Positions 44,526 through 53,397 of a DNA stretch of 64,000 nucleotides are shown one piece after another. The translations under genes were made by a program, and so were the position numbers. Numbering within the stretch: the stretch's first letter is position 1; every line of letters starts with the position of its first letter. This DNA comes from JABSQH01 sp965230015. GTDB lineage: Bacteria; Actinomycetota; Acidimicrobiia; Acidimicrobiales; Ilumatobacteraceae. The notes beneath the pieces were generated by a model. The model had not been told where the DNA came from, ran no database searches, and saw only the letters and a program-made list of their open reading frames with translations. The stretch is from the NCBI GenBank assembly GCA_965230015.1, contig CBDDKF010000009.1, positions 75,277 to 139,276 of the forward strand, in the 5' to 3' direction.

Positions 44526-45008
44526 TCAGCGGTGCGACCCTTGCCCGTGTGTGTACCCGATCTCGTTTCGAACTCCGGGCTGATCACCTCGTGTGGATCG
44601 CTTGATGACGACGTCGATGAGTCGATATCGGAGGAGCCAGACGAGGGTGTACACGGTGAGCGGAGCTACTCCGAGGACCCAGGTGGGCGGACCAGCGAGC
44701 TCGAGTTGAGCGACGGCGAGCGAGGCGAGCGCCACGTTCGAGAGCGTGAAGAGCCAATACGGGAGGATCTCACCGCGTATTGAGGCGCCGCCCGGCTCCT
44801 CCCACGCCCAGCACCGATACGCAAGATATGTGGGAACGGCCAGCGCACTTGCACTCGCGGCGTTGGCTGCCCACGCTGGCCACTCGGTAGCGGTCAGGAT
44901 CGCAAGGTACGCGGTGAAGTTGGCGGGCGTGGCGACGGCGGTCACTACGGCGTAGCGGCGAAACGGGCGATTGCGCTGCTCGTCGCCACGGTTGGTCTTG
45001 TCGGTCAT
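44526..45008 (-). CDS. GtrA-like membrane protein
   Basis: The 160-residue protein has four transmembrane helices with the GtrA family layout: FRRYAVVTAVATPANFTAYL at the start, then a second helix (ANAASASALAVPTYLAYRCW, with the family N/Y/W pattern before EEPGG), then LFTLSNVALASLAVAQLE, and last a helix ending LVWLLRYRLID. GtrA proteins flip or hold lipid-linked sugars. The cytoplasmic C-terminal tail is basic. It lies downstream of the NlpC/P60-like gene, with a hairpin between them. Confidence 0.82.
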   Translation of the reverse strand: MTDKTNRGDEQRNRPFRRYAVVTAVATPANFTAYLAILTATEWPAWAANAASASALAVPTYLAYRCWAWEEPGGASIRGEILPYWLFTLSNVALASLAVAQLELAGPPTWVLGVAPLTVYTLVWLLRYRLIDVVIKRSTRGDQPGVRNEIGYTHGQGSHR

Positions 45009-45037
45009 TGTGTGCTCCTGTCGATCCGAAGGCGTCG

Positions 45038-45070
45038 GTCGGGGTGGGCGCCCTTTGCGCCCACCCCGAC
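45038..45070 (-). terminator. Strong hairpin between the NlpC/P60-like and GtrA-like genes
   Basis: A perfect 14-bp G+C-rich stem (45038-45051 with 45057-45070) with a 5-nt loop lies just after the stop of the minus-strand gene. No U run follows, so it may be a partial terminator or an mRNA-stabilising structure. Confidence 0.6.
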
Positions 45071-45079
45071 GCAGTCAGG

Positions 45080-45934
45080 TCACTGATTGGGGTTCGGGTT
45101 GGGGTTCATGTCGCCTCCTTCCTGTTGGTGTCCGTTGACGAACCGAGCGGCCCGCGTGGAGCTGCCGAGGTCGAAGAGAAACGTCGCGTGTCCGCCCTGC
45201 TCCACACCCCTGAACTCCCAGAAGTTCCCTACCCACAGGTCGTTCGGGCTGGTCATCACGCGAACGACCTCCGGATCTACGAGCTGACACGGCACGGGAC
45301 CGGCGCGCAGGTCGGTCATGGTCGGCATCGCACGCCAGAGAGGCACGCGAGGCTTGCGGGGCCACCTCGACGCCGGCCGGCAGCACGGAGCGGCGGCGCT
45401 GAGCGCCAAATCGATGAAGCCCGAGCAGGTCAGAGCATCGTTGTTCGAGCGTTGTGCGATACGCCGTGCGGGGCCAGCGGCGGAGCGGATGATCCTCGAT
45501 TCCATGAACGCGGGCAGAGTTCCACGGAGGAGGGCGATCGTCTCGAGGAACGCACAGGCGTCCCACGCGTACCGGAGTGACCGTTGCTCAGCGCAGCGAG
45601 TAGCGAAGGCGACCACGTCGGATCGACACCTCCGGCACATTCGCGGGCGGGCGAACCCGGCAATTCGATACGCCGCCTGGAACTCGTCGAAGGAACGAGA
45701 CAGTACGCCTCGAGGCCCGAGTTCGACGGTTGCGAGTCCGCTCGGTCCCTCGAGCGTCAGGGCCGAATGAGTAATGGGGTCCTTCGAGATGTTTGCAACC
45801 GGCTGAGTGCTGTTGAGACGGTTTCCGAAGATCACGTCTCCGGCCTCGACCTTCGGTAGACGTGCTGTGTGATTGACCCGGAGCGTGACTCCCGTGAACG
45901 GGCGAGACGTCGAGATCGTCGAACATGAGGCCAT
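45080..45934 (-). CDS. Permuted NlpC/P60 (YiiX-like) papain-fold protein
   Basis: The 284-residue protein has the order of permuted papain-like enzymes: KVEAGDVIFGNRL, then the His in SKDPITHSALTLEGP, then VELGPRGVLSRSFDEF, and only afterwards the Cys in NNDALTCSGFIDLAL. This His-before-Cys order defines the YiiX/YebB group of lipid or peptide amidases. The C terminus ends in an NPNPNPNQ mini-repeat. The ATG at 45932-45934 leaves a usable promoter region for the divergent kinase gene; a longer start at 46024 is possible. The substrate is unknown. Confidence 0.7.
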   Translation of the reverse strand: MASCSTISTSRPFTGVTLRVNHTARLPKVEAGDVIFGNRLNSTQPVANISKDPITHSALTLEGPSGLATVELGPRGVLSRSFDEFQAAYRIAGFARPRMCRRCRSDVVAFATRCAEQRSLRYAWDACAFLETIALLRGTLPAFMESRIIRSAAGPARRIAQRSNNDALTCSGFIDLALSAAAPCCRPASRWPRKPRVPLWRAMPTMTDLRAGPVPCQLVDPEVVRVMTSPNDLWVGNFWEFRGVEQGGHATFLFDLGSSTRAARFVNGHQQEGGDMNPNPNPNQ

Positions 45935-46031
45935 GTCGGCATCGTGAGGATCTCGATCGACAAACGGGGTGACGCGCGTACCCCACCTTGGGAGGATGGG
46001 GTGAGCTGCTCTCTCTGCGATCATCGTCGGA

Positions 46032-47378
46032 ATGCGGACAGAGGAGAACGCCCCAAGCTTCGTTCCGTTCTATGAGCCCTTCGTGAGTCCCGACTACGTC
46101 GGGTGGAACGCTCCAGGCGCTCCGGTCGTGGCATGGGTGGCGATCCACTCCGCAGCGAGTGCGCTTCTCGCGGCTGTCCTTGTGGCCTCTGCGTTCGACG
46201 GACTGCCCGTAACTGCTCTGGTCGGCCTCGGCTGGATCGCTGCCGTCAGCGGACTCGTGTTACGACTCGCCCGACACCTCCTCATCGCTGCGACGACGCC
46301 GGTCGGCATCCACACCGTCTCGATTCGGCCCCGGGCCATCTCGATTTCGGCTAAGGCAGGGTGCTATCTCGTCATCACTCAGATCGCGTACCTCGCCGTT
46401 CGGGAGCTAGGTCGTGACGGCGTTGTGCTCTTTGCCGGTGTCGTGGCGCTGACGGTTGGTATCCGTGTCGCCGGGCTTGACGCTTGGGAAGGAACCATTC
46501 GGCCGCGGTTCTTCTATGTCCGGACGGTGTGCTCGACTCGAGGTCTCCTGAACGGGCTACTCGTCGTTGCCTGCGCAGGCCTCGCGATGTGGCTCCCGAC
46601 GTTGCTCCTCGGTTCGCTCGCCACCAGCGACGAACCGATCTGGATCTTCCCGACGGACTCGTCCTGGGTCGAAAGGTTCGGATTGTTCATCGTGAGCCTG
46701 GCAGCGTTGAGCCTCCCGACTCTCTTGATCTGTGAGGCCATCGGGCTCGCAGCCCGCTACGACAACCGCTTGACGACGCTCGTTCTCCGGCAGGAGCGTG
46801 AGCTGCAACAGGCGCGCGTCGCCGGCGAGCTGCACGACCGCGCACTCCACGACGTGCGAAGACTCCGATCTGATTGTTCCGAGCCCGAGCATCGGTTCGC
46901 TGCCAGTCGGCTCGAGGCGGAACTCCGTCGCTTGCAGCGCGAACTCGAACCGCAGATCGCGTCCGAGCGGCCGGTGCGCGGCTGCCTGGCTCGTGCGTTC
47001 GAACGGGCGAACGAGCTGGGCCTCGAAATCATTCCGCTTATCGACGGCCATACGCTGGCGACGGTGCTCGACCGGTCGACCGCCGAGCTCTTGGAGGCAG
47101 TTTCGCACGAGCACGTGATCAACTCGGTGAATGCACAGGCAGCGACTTCTTGGATTGAGATCACGATCGACGAAGTCAGTCTTGTCGTTCGCTACGAGGA
47201 CGATGGGGGAGGCTACGAACCATCTGTTGCGCTGGAGCGTGACGGTGGGCTGGCTCGATTGGTGCGGCGAGTACGAGCATCAGGTGGCGTCTTTCGGTTC
47301 GACGCTCGGCCCGGCCGGACGGCGAGTGTCATCACTCTTGCGATGTCGCGTGAGAGCGAGGAGGGCGAACCTGAATGA
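46032..47378 (+). CDS. Membrane sensor histidine kinase (NarX-like, no obvious outer sensor)
   Basis: The 448-residue protein has six or seven transmembrane segments in the first 240 residues. A coiled-coil dimerisation helix follows, with the phosphoacceptor motif VAGELHDRALHDVRRLRSD. The C-terminal ATPase domain has a G-box YEDDGGGYEPS, but its N-box (EAVSHEHVINSVNA) is unusual. It is of the HisKA_3 type. Its stop overlaps the ATG of the response regulator by four bases, so they form a two-component pair. Confidence 0.82.
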   Translation: MRTEENAPSFVPFYEPFVSPDYVGWNAPGAPVVAWVAIHSAASALLAAVLVASAFDGLPVTALVGLGWIAAVSGLVLRLARHLLIAATTPVGIHTVSIRPRAISISAKAGCYLVITQIAYLAVRELGRDGVVLFAGVVALTVGIRVAGLDAWEGTIRPRFFYVRTVCSTRGLLNGLLVVACAGLAMWLPTLLLGSLATSDEPIWIFPTDSSWVERFGLFIVSLAALSLPTLLICEAIGLAARYDNRLTTLVLRQERELQQARVAGELHDRALHDVRRLRSDCSEPEHRFAASRLEAELRRLQRELEPQIASERPVRGCLARAFERANELGLEIIPLIDGHTLATVLDRSTAELLEAVSHEHVINSVNAQAATSWIEITIDEVSLVVRYEDDGGGYEPSVALERDGGLARLVRRVRASGGVFRFDARPGRTASVITLAMSRESEEGEPE

Positions 47379-48130
47379 AGCGCGTGGCGCTCATCGACGA
47401 TGAGAATCACATTGCGGTCGATCTCGCCAAAACGATCGCGAGTTCCGCTGAAGGCGCCGTAGAGATCGAAGCGCTGGACCGGCCGCGTCGGCTCAACTCG
47501 ATCGATCTCTCGACCCCGTTCACTCACGCAGTCGTGGACTTGTCGTACGGTCTGTGGAACTACGATTCAGCGGAGAACTTCTCGCCCGAGCCAGACCTCG
47601 GGATCGATGCGATCGACGCACTGCTTCAGAGGGACGGCTCGACGAAGATCGTCGTGATGACCCGTCTCGACACCCCTCTCCTCCAAGAGATGGCGACGGC
47701 TATCAGGGAGTTCTGGCCTGAAATCAGATTCCTCCACAAGTCTGACCTCGGCGTGCTCGATCGAGCTGCCGCCTTTGTGTTGAAGAGCGAGGTGCGCGAC
47801 AACGCCGAGGTGTCTCTGCTCCTGACGGGCATTGCGCCACGATCGGAGAACGAACTCCGAGCGGCTTTCAGCCTAATGCCCTCCCCGTCGACCTCAGCTC
47901 GTGTAGCGCAAGCCCTCAGCTCGTGCATCGACCGCCCGATGCACGAGCAGATCGCAGCCGCCCTTCCGTACTCGGTCAAATACGTTCGACGAGTCGTCCA
48001 CGAGACTGCGTCGCTCCTACGCGACCAGGATTGGATCCCCACTGCGGACCAGGCTGGCATCGACCGACTCTGGATCTGGTGCAGGGCGCGGCGACCGCTC
48101 CTGATGCGGTGCCTTGACGTAGGCGGCTGA
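47375..48130 (+). CDS. Response regulator with atypical C-terminal HTH
   Basis: The 251-residue protein has a complete receiver domain: acidic pocket LIDDENH at residues 6-12, the phosphoacceptor Asp in HAVVDLSYG near 53, Thr in VVMTRLDT and Lys in FLHKSDLG. The C-terminal 100 residues carry a helix-turn-helix (HEQIAAALPYSVKYVRRVVH) rather than a clear GerE domain. The partner is the kinase just upstream. The pair is adjacent to the MotB/vWA operon, which converges on it, and may control that locus. Confidence 0.82.
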   Translation: MKRVALIDDENHIAVDLAKTIASSAEGAVEIEALDRPRRLNSIDLSTPFTHAVVDLSYGLWNYDSAENFSPEPDLGIDAIDALLQRDGSTKIVVMTRLDTPLLQEMATAIREFWPEIRFLHKSDLGVLDRAAAFVLKSEVRDNAEVSLLLTGIAPRSENELRAAFSLMPSPSTSARVAQALSSCIDRPMHEQIAAALPYSVKYVRRVVHETASLLRDQDWIPTADQAGIDRLWIWCRARRPLLMRCLDVGG

Positions 48131-48252
48131 GCCGGAGCCCGTGGAATTGACCAGGAGATGGACACAGGGAAACGACAAACTGAGCGGACATCTGGCCGCT
48201 AGGAGTGGTCGAAACCGGAGATCTGGGACATCTCGTTGCTTCGACTCGGGTA

Positions 48253-48846
48253 TCAGCACGCAGCACTGATCAGCGGAAACACCTCCAGTCGAATCTCGTT
48301 TGCGCCGAGTTGGCGGTCGCCGTAGCCGCGCCACGCGGACCGACCGAAGATCTGAGGTAGCGCAGCTGACAACTCGGACATCGAGCGACGTGCCTCGCGA
48401 GTTCCAACGCCGATGTCCGGACCACGGAACGCGAGTGCGAAACCGACCTGTTGATCGGGAGCGAGCCCGCGTTGCTCAAGCGCTGCTGCGTAGGCGAGCT
48501 GAAACTGATCGATGAAGTTCTCGTCTGCCGGGATTCGGATTTCGAACGCGTCGTTTACGCTCACCGAGTCGCACCATTCGGGCGGCGGGGTCGTTGTGGA
48601 AGGCACAGGGGCCACTGTCGTGGGTGCGGTTGTCGTGGTCGAGGTCGGCGTCACCGTCCCGTCTCCCGCAGCGGCGCTCGCGATTGGGACGGCAGCCAGG
48701 GCGACGACAAAGAGCGCAAGGAGAACGTCGGCGTACATCCAGCCGGCGAACGACAAGCCATCGTCGCCAGGTGCGGGGGATCTGCGGAGCGACCGCCGTC
48801 GATGTCTAGCTGCCACGAATGAACCCCTGGCTTGCATGGAGCGCAT
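48253..48846 (-). CDS. MotB/ZorB-like single-helix membrane protein
   Basis: The 197-residue protein has a basic cytoplasmic start, then GWMYADVLLALFVVALAAVP. The Asp at the entrance of the only transmembrane helix, in a YAD context, matches the ion-binding Asp of MotB (IAYADFMTAMM). A Thr/Pro linker leads to an outer domain (VGFALAFRGPDIGVGTREAR, then SMSELSAALPQIFG) that could be OmpA-like but is divergent. GAGG lies six bases before the ATG. It is the last gene of the vWA operon and overlaps the preceding two-helix coiled-coil gene by 41 nt. The stator-like role is inference. Confidence 0.62.
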   Translation of the reverse strand: MRSMQARGSFVAARHRRRSLRRSPAPGDDGLSFAGWMYADVLLALFVVALAAVPIASAAAGDGTVTPTSTTTTAPTTVAPVPSTTTPPPEWCDSVSVNDAFEIRIPADENFIDQFQLAYAAALEQRGLAPDQQVGFALAFRGPDIGVGTREARRSMSELSAALPQIFGRSAWRGYGDRQLGANEIRLEVFPLISAAC

Positions 48847-49762
48847 CTAGATCCTCACGGACGGTGTCGGTGGTTTCCGCCAGGGCAGTCATCGCTTCGC
48901 CCAGGATGCGGCGGGTATCGCGTAGGGCATCGAAGACTGGGGTCAGTTCGGCGCGGTTCGAGCGTGTCTCTTCTCCCAACGCAGCGACCTCCTGCGTGAG
49001 CGCTGCGATGGCTCTCTGCACGTCATCGAGGTCGTCAGCAACCGTCGAAAGGGCTGACGCATAGCCGGTGATCGAATCTGCGGCCGCTGTCACGAGCTCG
49101 CCAGCATTGATGGCGCTCTCCAAGAGTTCGCCAACGCGGCCGAGAGCAATCGAGACGATGTCAACAACGGAGTCCTGTGTGACGGACACACGTGGTGCGA
49201 GCGCCACGGCAAGGTTCACTGCGACCTCCGCTCGCTCGCTCTCGAGGCGATCGATCGTTCGGGAGCGTCGACTACGGCCCGCTGACTGAAGCACTTCGCC
49301 TATCAAGGTGAGCGCTGCGACCGCTGCCACAAGTGCGAACGCCACGATCGCAGTGCCTGCAAGCGTGAGGAACTCGCTGCCGCCGGCCCCCCCGGACTGC
49401 CAGAACGCCACGAAGCTCGGCACCTCGCTCGCAGTAGCGGCGTCGACTTCAGAGTAGGCCTCGGCGACTTCGCTGATCGCCCACCAGGTGAGAGCGATCG
49501 GCGCGAAGACCGAAATGTTCCTTGCGATGAGCACGGCTCGGCCAACCATTCCCAAACCACCGCCTGCCTTCGACGTCGGATCCGGCAGGGCGCCGAGTAA
49601 GTCCGTACGAGACCAGTGGAGTGCAGCGTTCGAATCGTTAGCGACGGTGAGGAGGCTTCGGACTGCGGCATCGTCAGCGCAATGCACTTGATTGGACCAA
49701 CGCTTGAGATGGTCCAGTGCTTTGTCGAGGTCGGTCTTTGGGGGCACGGGGGTAGTTGTCAT
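48806..49762 (-). CDS. Two-helix membrane protein with coiled-coil tail (MotA/ZorA-like candidate)
   Basis: The 318-residue protein has a cytoplasmic N terminus, transmembrane helices near 87-108 (VFAPIALTWWAISEVAEAY) and 130-155 (LTLAGTAIVAFALVAAVAAL). A long helical tail with heptad character follows (IGRVGELLESAINAGEL-type, then VADDLDDVQRAIAALTQEVA). Two helices plus a cytoplasmic coiled coil, placed directly before a MotB-like gene, recall MotA/ExbB/ZorA subunits, but the conserved MotA helices are not obvious. GAGGACC precedes the ATG. Confidence 0.6.
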   Translation of the reverse strand: MTTTPVPPKTDLDKALDHLKRWSNQVHCADDAAVRSLLTVANDSNAALHWSRTDLLGALPDPTSKAGGGLGMVGRAVLIARNISVFAPIALTWWAISEVAEAYSEVDAATASEVPSFVAFWQSGGAGGSEFLTLAGTAIVAFALVAAVAALTLIGEVLQSAGRSRRSRTIDRLESERAEVAVNLAVALAPRVSVTQDSVVDIVSIALGRVGELLESAINAGELVTAAADSITGYASALSTVADDLDDVQRAIAALTQEVAALGEETRSNRAELTPVFDALRDTRRILGEAMTALAETTDTVREDLDALHASQGFIRGS

Positions 49763-49799
49763 GGTCCTCGGTCCGCAAGGAGGCGAATGAAACGGCGTG

Positions 49800-51320
49800 C
49801 TATCTCGCAACAGTGATCAAGGCAGCGACCAGAACCAGCACAAGACCGAGAGCGAGAGCAGCGAAGACAAGAGATCGATGTCGGGGCGGCGCTGAGCCAG
49901 CCGTTCGACGAGCGCAACCGGGGCCGGTCGGTGCCTGGCCGGCCACCACATGGGGGGTCTGCCTCGGGGCTTCGTGATCCGAGCCTTTGGTGGGTCTCTC
50001 CGGCTCTCGAGTCGATGATGAGGGGTTCGAGAGCGAGATCGGCAGCACGTGTTGCGAGAACAGGTAGGAGCCGGACGGTCGAGAGATCCCGAATCGACAG
50101 GTCAGGGAAGACGCATCGGCCACTGTGGCCGATCCCCAGGTGTCGCCGACGCCGCGGTCGATGATCTGGGTCCCGCCGTCGTCCCCAGAAATCGCCATCA
50201 CGTCAGCGATTGACGATGAAGGCCACTCCCAGCGAACATGTGACAACCCGAGTTCGTCACGGGCGAACCACACGGGCGGCGGCGACAAGTCTCGCAGTGC
50301 ACGTCGTCGGGCGTAGGCGAAGCTCCTGCTCATCCGAATCTCAGGCGGTAGCTCTTCGCGCCCAATCAGTTGCTCGAGATCCGACGTCGCGGCCCGTGCA
50401 ACGATCCGGCGAAAGGAGGAAAGGTCGCGCGGGCGGTCTGACACGGGATTCCACGGGACATCATCGGCGGCGGGTGGATTGGGACAAGAAGGCGTGGAGT
50501 ACCAATCGCCAGCGAACCAGTAGCCACTACGTTTGTCGATGGTCCCGTGGTATCTACCGGGGGAAACAGGGTCGCTCGATTCCTTGAGATGAGGAAAGCC
50601 CCATCCGTGGAGCCGGACAGTGGCGAGCCGCACATCCTCGACTGGTGCCCCGGCTGAGAGCCGAACTGCGGAGGCAGCCCAGTCGGCCACCTCGGCCGGG
50701 CACACCAGTTCTCGGAGGACCGCGTCAGCGAGCGCATCGTCGGTCGTTCCGCCCTGCGAGGCCCTCACGGCGACAACGATCGCTAGTCGAGCGGTCTCCG
50801 TCTCGAGCGACGTGACACTGTCGGTTCGGAATCTGAGCGGAGCGGCCTGGAGGCGTCGTAGCTGGTCGAAACGCTCCCGTCGTCTCCCATCCGTCGGCTT
50901 CGACAAACCGAGTTGCGTTATCGCGTCGACTGCCGACAGCGAGAGTCTGAGGTGGGCCGATGCTGATTCGTCCCCAATCGGGTCTGAAATCGTCCGACTG
51001 GTTCCGGAGGCGAGATCGAGCAACCGGACAGGAAGGAGGCCACCCACGACGAACTGGGCCGCGGCGAGACATCCCTCGGTCGGCGCGAGAAGACACGTTG
51101 CGGTGGACGGATCTGGAGCCCCTACGAAACGCTCGGCGGGCAACGGTGCGACACGCTTCGCTGCGAGCTCGTCGAACGAGTAGACACGAGTCTCGAAGAC
51201 ACAACCGGGTGGGCCGCAGAGCAATGCGAATTCTGGTGTTCGCGCAGATGGCCAGGAGATCTCGATCATGGTCCGCCCCCGACGGTCCGTTCCGATGGCG
51301 CGCAATTCGGGCGCCGTCAC
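49800..51320 (-). CDS. Tail-anchored protein of the vWA-PP2C-kinase operon, unknown function
   Basis: The 506-residue protein has a soluble N-terminal body (IEISWPSARTPEFALLCGPP, a basic LDLASGTSRTISDP region) and a C-terminal transmembrane helix (SLVFAALALGLVLVLVAALI) with almost nothing after it, so it is tail-anchored. A Trp/Tyr-rich middle (GYWFAGDWYS) stands out. The GTG at 51318-51320 overlaps the kinase stop by four bases (GTGA) and was chosen over the ATG at 51269. I recognise no family; it could be the membrane target of the kinase. Confidence 0.7.
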   Translation of the reverse strand: MTAPELRAIGTDRRGRTMIEISWPSARTPEFALLCGPPGCVFETRVYSFDELAAKRVAPLPAERFVGAPDPSTATCLLAPTEGCLAAAQFVVGGLLPVRLLDLASGTSRTISDPIGDESASAHLRLSLSAVDAITQLGLSKPTDGRRRERFDQLRRLQAAPLRFRTDSVTSLETETARLAIVVAVRASQGGTTDDALADAVLRELVCPAEVADWAASAVRLSAGAPVEDVRLATVRLHGWGFPHLKESSDPVSPGRYHGTIDKRSGYWFAGDWYSTPSCPNPPAADDVPWNPVSDRPRDLSSFRRIVARAATSDLEQLIGREELPPEIRMSRSFAYARRRALRDLSPPPVWFARDELGLSHVRWEWPSSSIADVMAISGDDGGTQIIDRGVGDTWGSATVADASSLTCRFGISRPSGSYLFSQHVLPISLSNPSSSTREPERPTKGSDHEAPRQTPHVVAGQAPTGPGCARRTAGSAPPRHRSLVFAALALGLVLVLVAALITVAR

Positions 51321-52339
51321 GCACGTTCCCAACGGCCGGGGCTGACCTCTCGCCAGCCGAGCTCCGGGGGCCGCTTCCGGCTGGATGCTGTGCCACCAGA
51401 ATTGAGTGCCCGGAACCACTCGCGCATCGTCGGTCGTCCGAGCGCGTCGTCGGAAAGGCTCTCGCGCAGAAGCGACCCGAGTGATCCAGGGAGCCGACTC
51501 GCGGCGACAGATGGGTCGCAGTTGTTGCCGCGATCGGCGCCGTAGTCGATGAGTCGCACGAGGACCAGTGCGAACTTGTAGACGTCAGTCTGAGTGCTCT
51601 GCCGCGCCCAGTCCGTGGTCAGTCTCTGAAGCTCCCGTTCGTCGGCGCCTTCACGTTCGCGAGCCTTGCGCCGAGCCAGGTATCGGGCCGACTCCGGGGG
51701 TACGAACCCCGGCGTGTGGGGCTGACGGCCCTCGAACGGCGAGATCGTCCCCGCAACGAGCGCGGAGTCGCAATCCACGAGCATCATCGCTCCATCAAGG
51801 TCGTCGTACACAACGTTCTTCATCGAGATGTCGCCGTAGACGATTCCACGCTCGTGCAACACGGTGAGAGCTCGTGCGAGTCGGGTAGCGAGTCGATACC
51901 GCGTGTCAGAATCGAGAGGTTGCACTCCTCGCGCACGCGCGAACTCATCATCCTGAATAGCGAACTGGAGCTCGCGAGGCAGACGTTCGGTGAGGTTGAG
52001 GCCTTTCCAGTCGAAGAAGAAGCGATCGGGAATCCTCGGCATCACGACCCCGAGGGACTTGCTCGCATCGCGCTTCCCAACGACGACTCGTAGAGGCCAC
52101 GTCGTCATGCGGTCAAAGCGCTCGCGCTGGCGAGCGTCCATCTTGGCTGAGTCTCTAACGCTTGCGACTTCGGCAAGACTCGCCACGGCTGGACGGACGC
52201 TGCGGCGATATCGCTTGATTACGAGATCACCGTCGGCGTCCGCCAATGAGAAGCCCGGTAGGTCAAACACGGCGGAGAACTTTCCAGCACCCAGCCTTGA
52301 GCCCACTGACCCTTCGACCTCGTCCCACGAGAGCCTCAC
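51317..52339 (-). CDS. Serine/threonine protein kinase-like protein
   Basis: The 340-residue protein has a Gly-rich loop (GSRLGAGKFSAVFDL), the ATP Lys in DLVIKRYRR, a catalytic loop HERGIVYGDISMKNVVYDD (Asp and Asn present, HRD replaced by YGD) and a magnesium Asp in MLVDCDSALV instead of DFG. It ends with a kinase C-lobe. The YGDIS variant is typical of bacterial kinases in vWA/PP2C triads. The ATG overlaps the PP2C stop by four bases. Confidence 0.83.
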   Translation of the reverse strand: MRLSWDEVEGSVGSRLGAGKFSAVFDLPGFSLADADGDLVIKRYRRSVRPAVASLAEVASVRDSAKMDARQRERFDRMTTWPLRVVVGKRDASKSLGVVMPRIPDRFFFDWKGLNLTERLPRELQFAIQDDEFARARGVQPLDSDTRYRLATRLARALTVLHERGIVYGDISMKNVVYDDLDGAMMLVDCDSALVAGTISPFEGRQPHTPGFVPPESARYLARRKAREREGADERELQRLTTDWARQSTQTDVYKFALVLVRLIDYGADRGNNCDPSVAASRLPGSLGSLLRESLSDDALGRPTMREWFRALNSGGTASSRKRPPELGWREVSPGRWERA

Positions 52340-53361
52340 TCCGGCCAGATCCCAACGCAGGTGCGGTCATCGTCGAACCCTCGCCGATAGAAGTCGAGCT
52401 CCGCTGCGAATCGGTAGACCGACGGCGCACTGTTCCACGCCATAGCTAGGTGCGCGCCGACTTGGCCAGTACCGGAGCCCAACGGCGCGGCCAGTCCGTC
52501 GCTCATCAGGAAGAGTGCATCGCCCGCTTCCAGCACGCCTGACGCCACGTACGGGATGTCACCGTCACCAGCGGGCAAGGGCTGGACGGCAGCGGACGGA
52601 TCGTGCTTGTCCACATCAGGTCCTCGAGGGTCGCAATCGCTCCACCCTCCGACCGACAGAACGAACGCACTCGAATCGCCAGCGAGATTGGCGACGACAT
52701 ACGGAAAGTGGCGAACAGGCGCTCCAGCATCAGCGCCACCGCTTGGTTCGGTTGCGATGATCGCAGCAATTGCCGTGGTCGCTTGCTCAAGCTGCAACTC
52801 GGCCAACAGGTCAGGCGGTATCTCGTCGGGAGGAAGCTCGGTGCCGGCGGCCCGAGCTGCATCCCTCACAATTGCACTGCTCACGGCCGGCGCGACTTCG
52901 TTCGCCCATGGGATTTCGGTCGCTGGCACGCCATCCTCTAGCGCCTGCACGATGATCCGGACGCCCACCCGGGATGCGATCACGGCGGCGCGGTGTGGCG
53001 TTCTGGTGTTCGAGACGCCGTCAGCCACGACCGTCACCAACCAGCGGCCGTCCGTGGTGCCGCCAACCCCGTACTCGTCCTGACGCGTGACGGCATGTTG
53101 CGTGTCGCTGCGCGCGTAACGGTGCCCCTGACCGCGAACGCTTGCGGCACGAACGTCTAGTGCACCGACTGCTCCAAAGTCGAGAGCGACCGCCGCGCGA
53201 TGTAGCGGACTGGACAGAAGAGCAACGGGAAACTCGTGGAACGATCCAGGGTCGCCGATTTGAGGTTGCTCGGCGATTGAACGCCGAGGGATGCCGCCAG
53301 CCTGGTCGTTCCCTTCCTGCAACCCTGCTTCGGGCTGTCCGCGCTGAAAATGCTCCAGCAT
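52336..53361 (-). CDS. PP2C-family protein phosphatase
   Basis: The 341-residue protein has the metal-dependent phosphatase motifs: a bacterial-type RxGxxH-like opening (SVRGQGHRYARSDTQH), LVTVVADGVSNTR (Asp-Gly), ALFLMSDGLAAPLG (Asp-Gly), and a closing FDDDRTCVGIW with two metal Asp. It would dephosphorylate targets of the kinase encoded next to it. A preceding TTG could add eight codons; the ATG at 53359-53361 was preferred. Confidence 0.85.
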   Translation of the reverse strand: MLEHFQRGQPEAGLQEGNDQAGGIPRRSIAEQPQIGDPGSFHEFPVALLSSPLHRAAVALDFGAVGALDVRAASVRGQGHRYARSDTQHAVTRQDEYGVGGTTDGRWLVTVVADGVSNTRTPHRAAVIASRVGVRIIVQALEDGVPATEIPWANEVAPAVSSAIVRDAARAAGTELPPDEIPPDLLAELQLEQATTAIAAIIATEPSGGADAGAPVRHFPYVVANLAGDSSAFVLSVGGWSDCDPRGPDVDKHDPSAAVQPLPAGDGDIPYVASGVLEAGDALFLMSDGLAAPLGSGTGQVGAHLAMAWNSAPSVYRFAAELDFYRRGFDDDRTCVGIWPE

Positions 53362-53397
53362 CGAGCTGTCTTCGTCGGACGCCAATCGATTCTCCGC

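Noticed and set aside
16106..45000. Search by eye for a second copy of the tRNA-Ala 3' end as attachment site
   Set aside because: No convincing repeat of its last 20 or more bases was seen inside the window.
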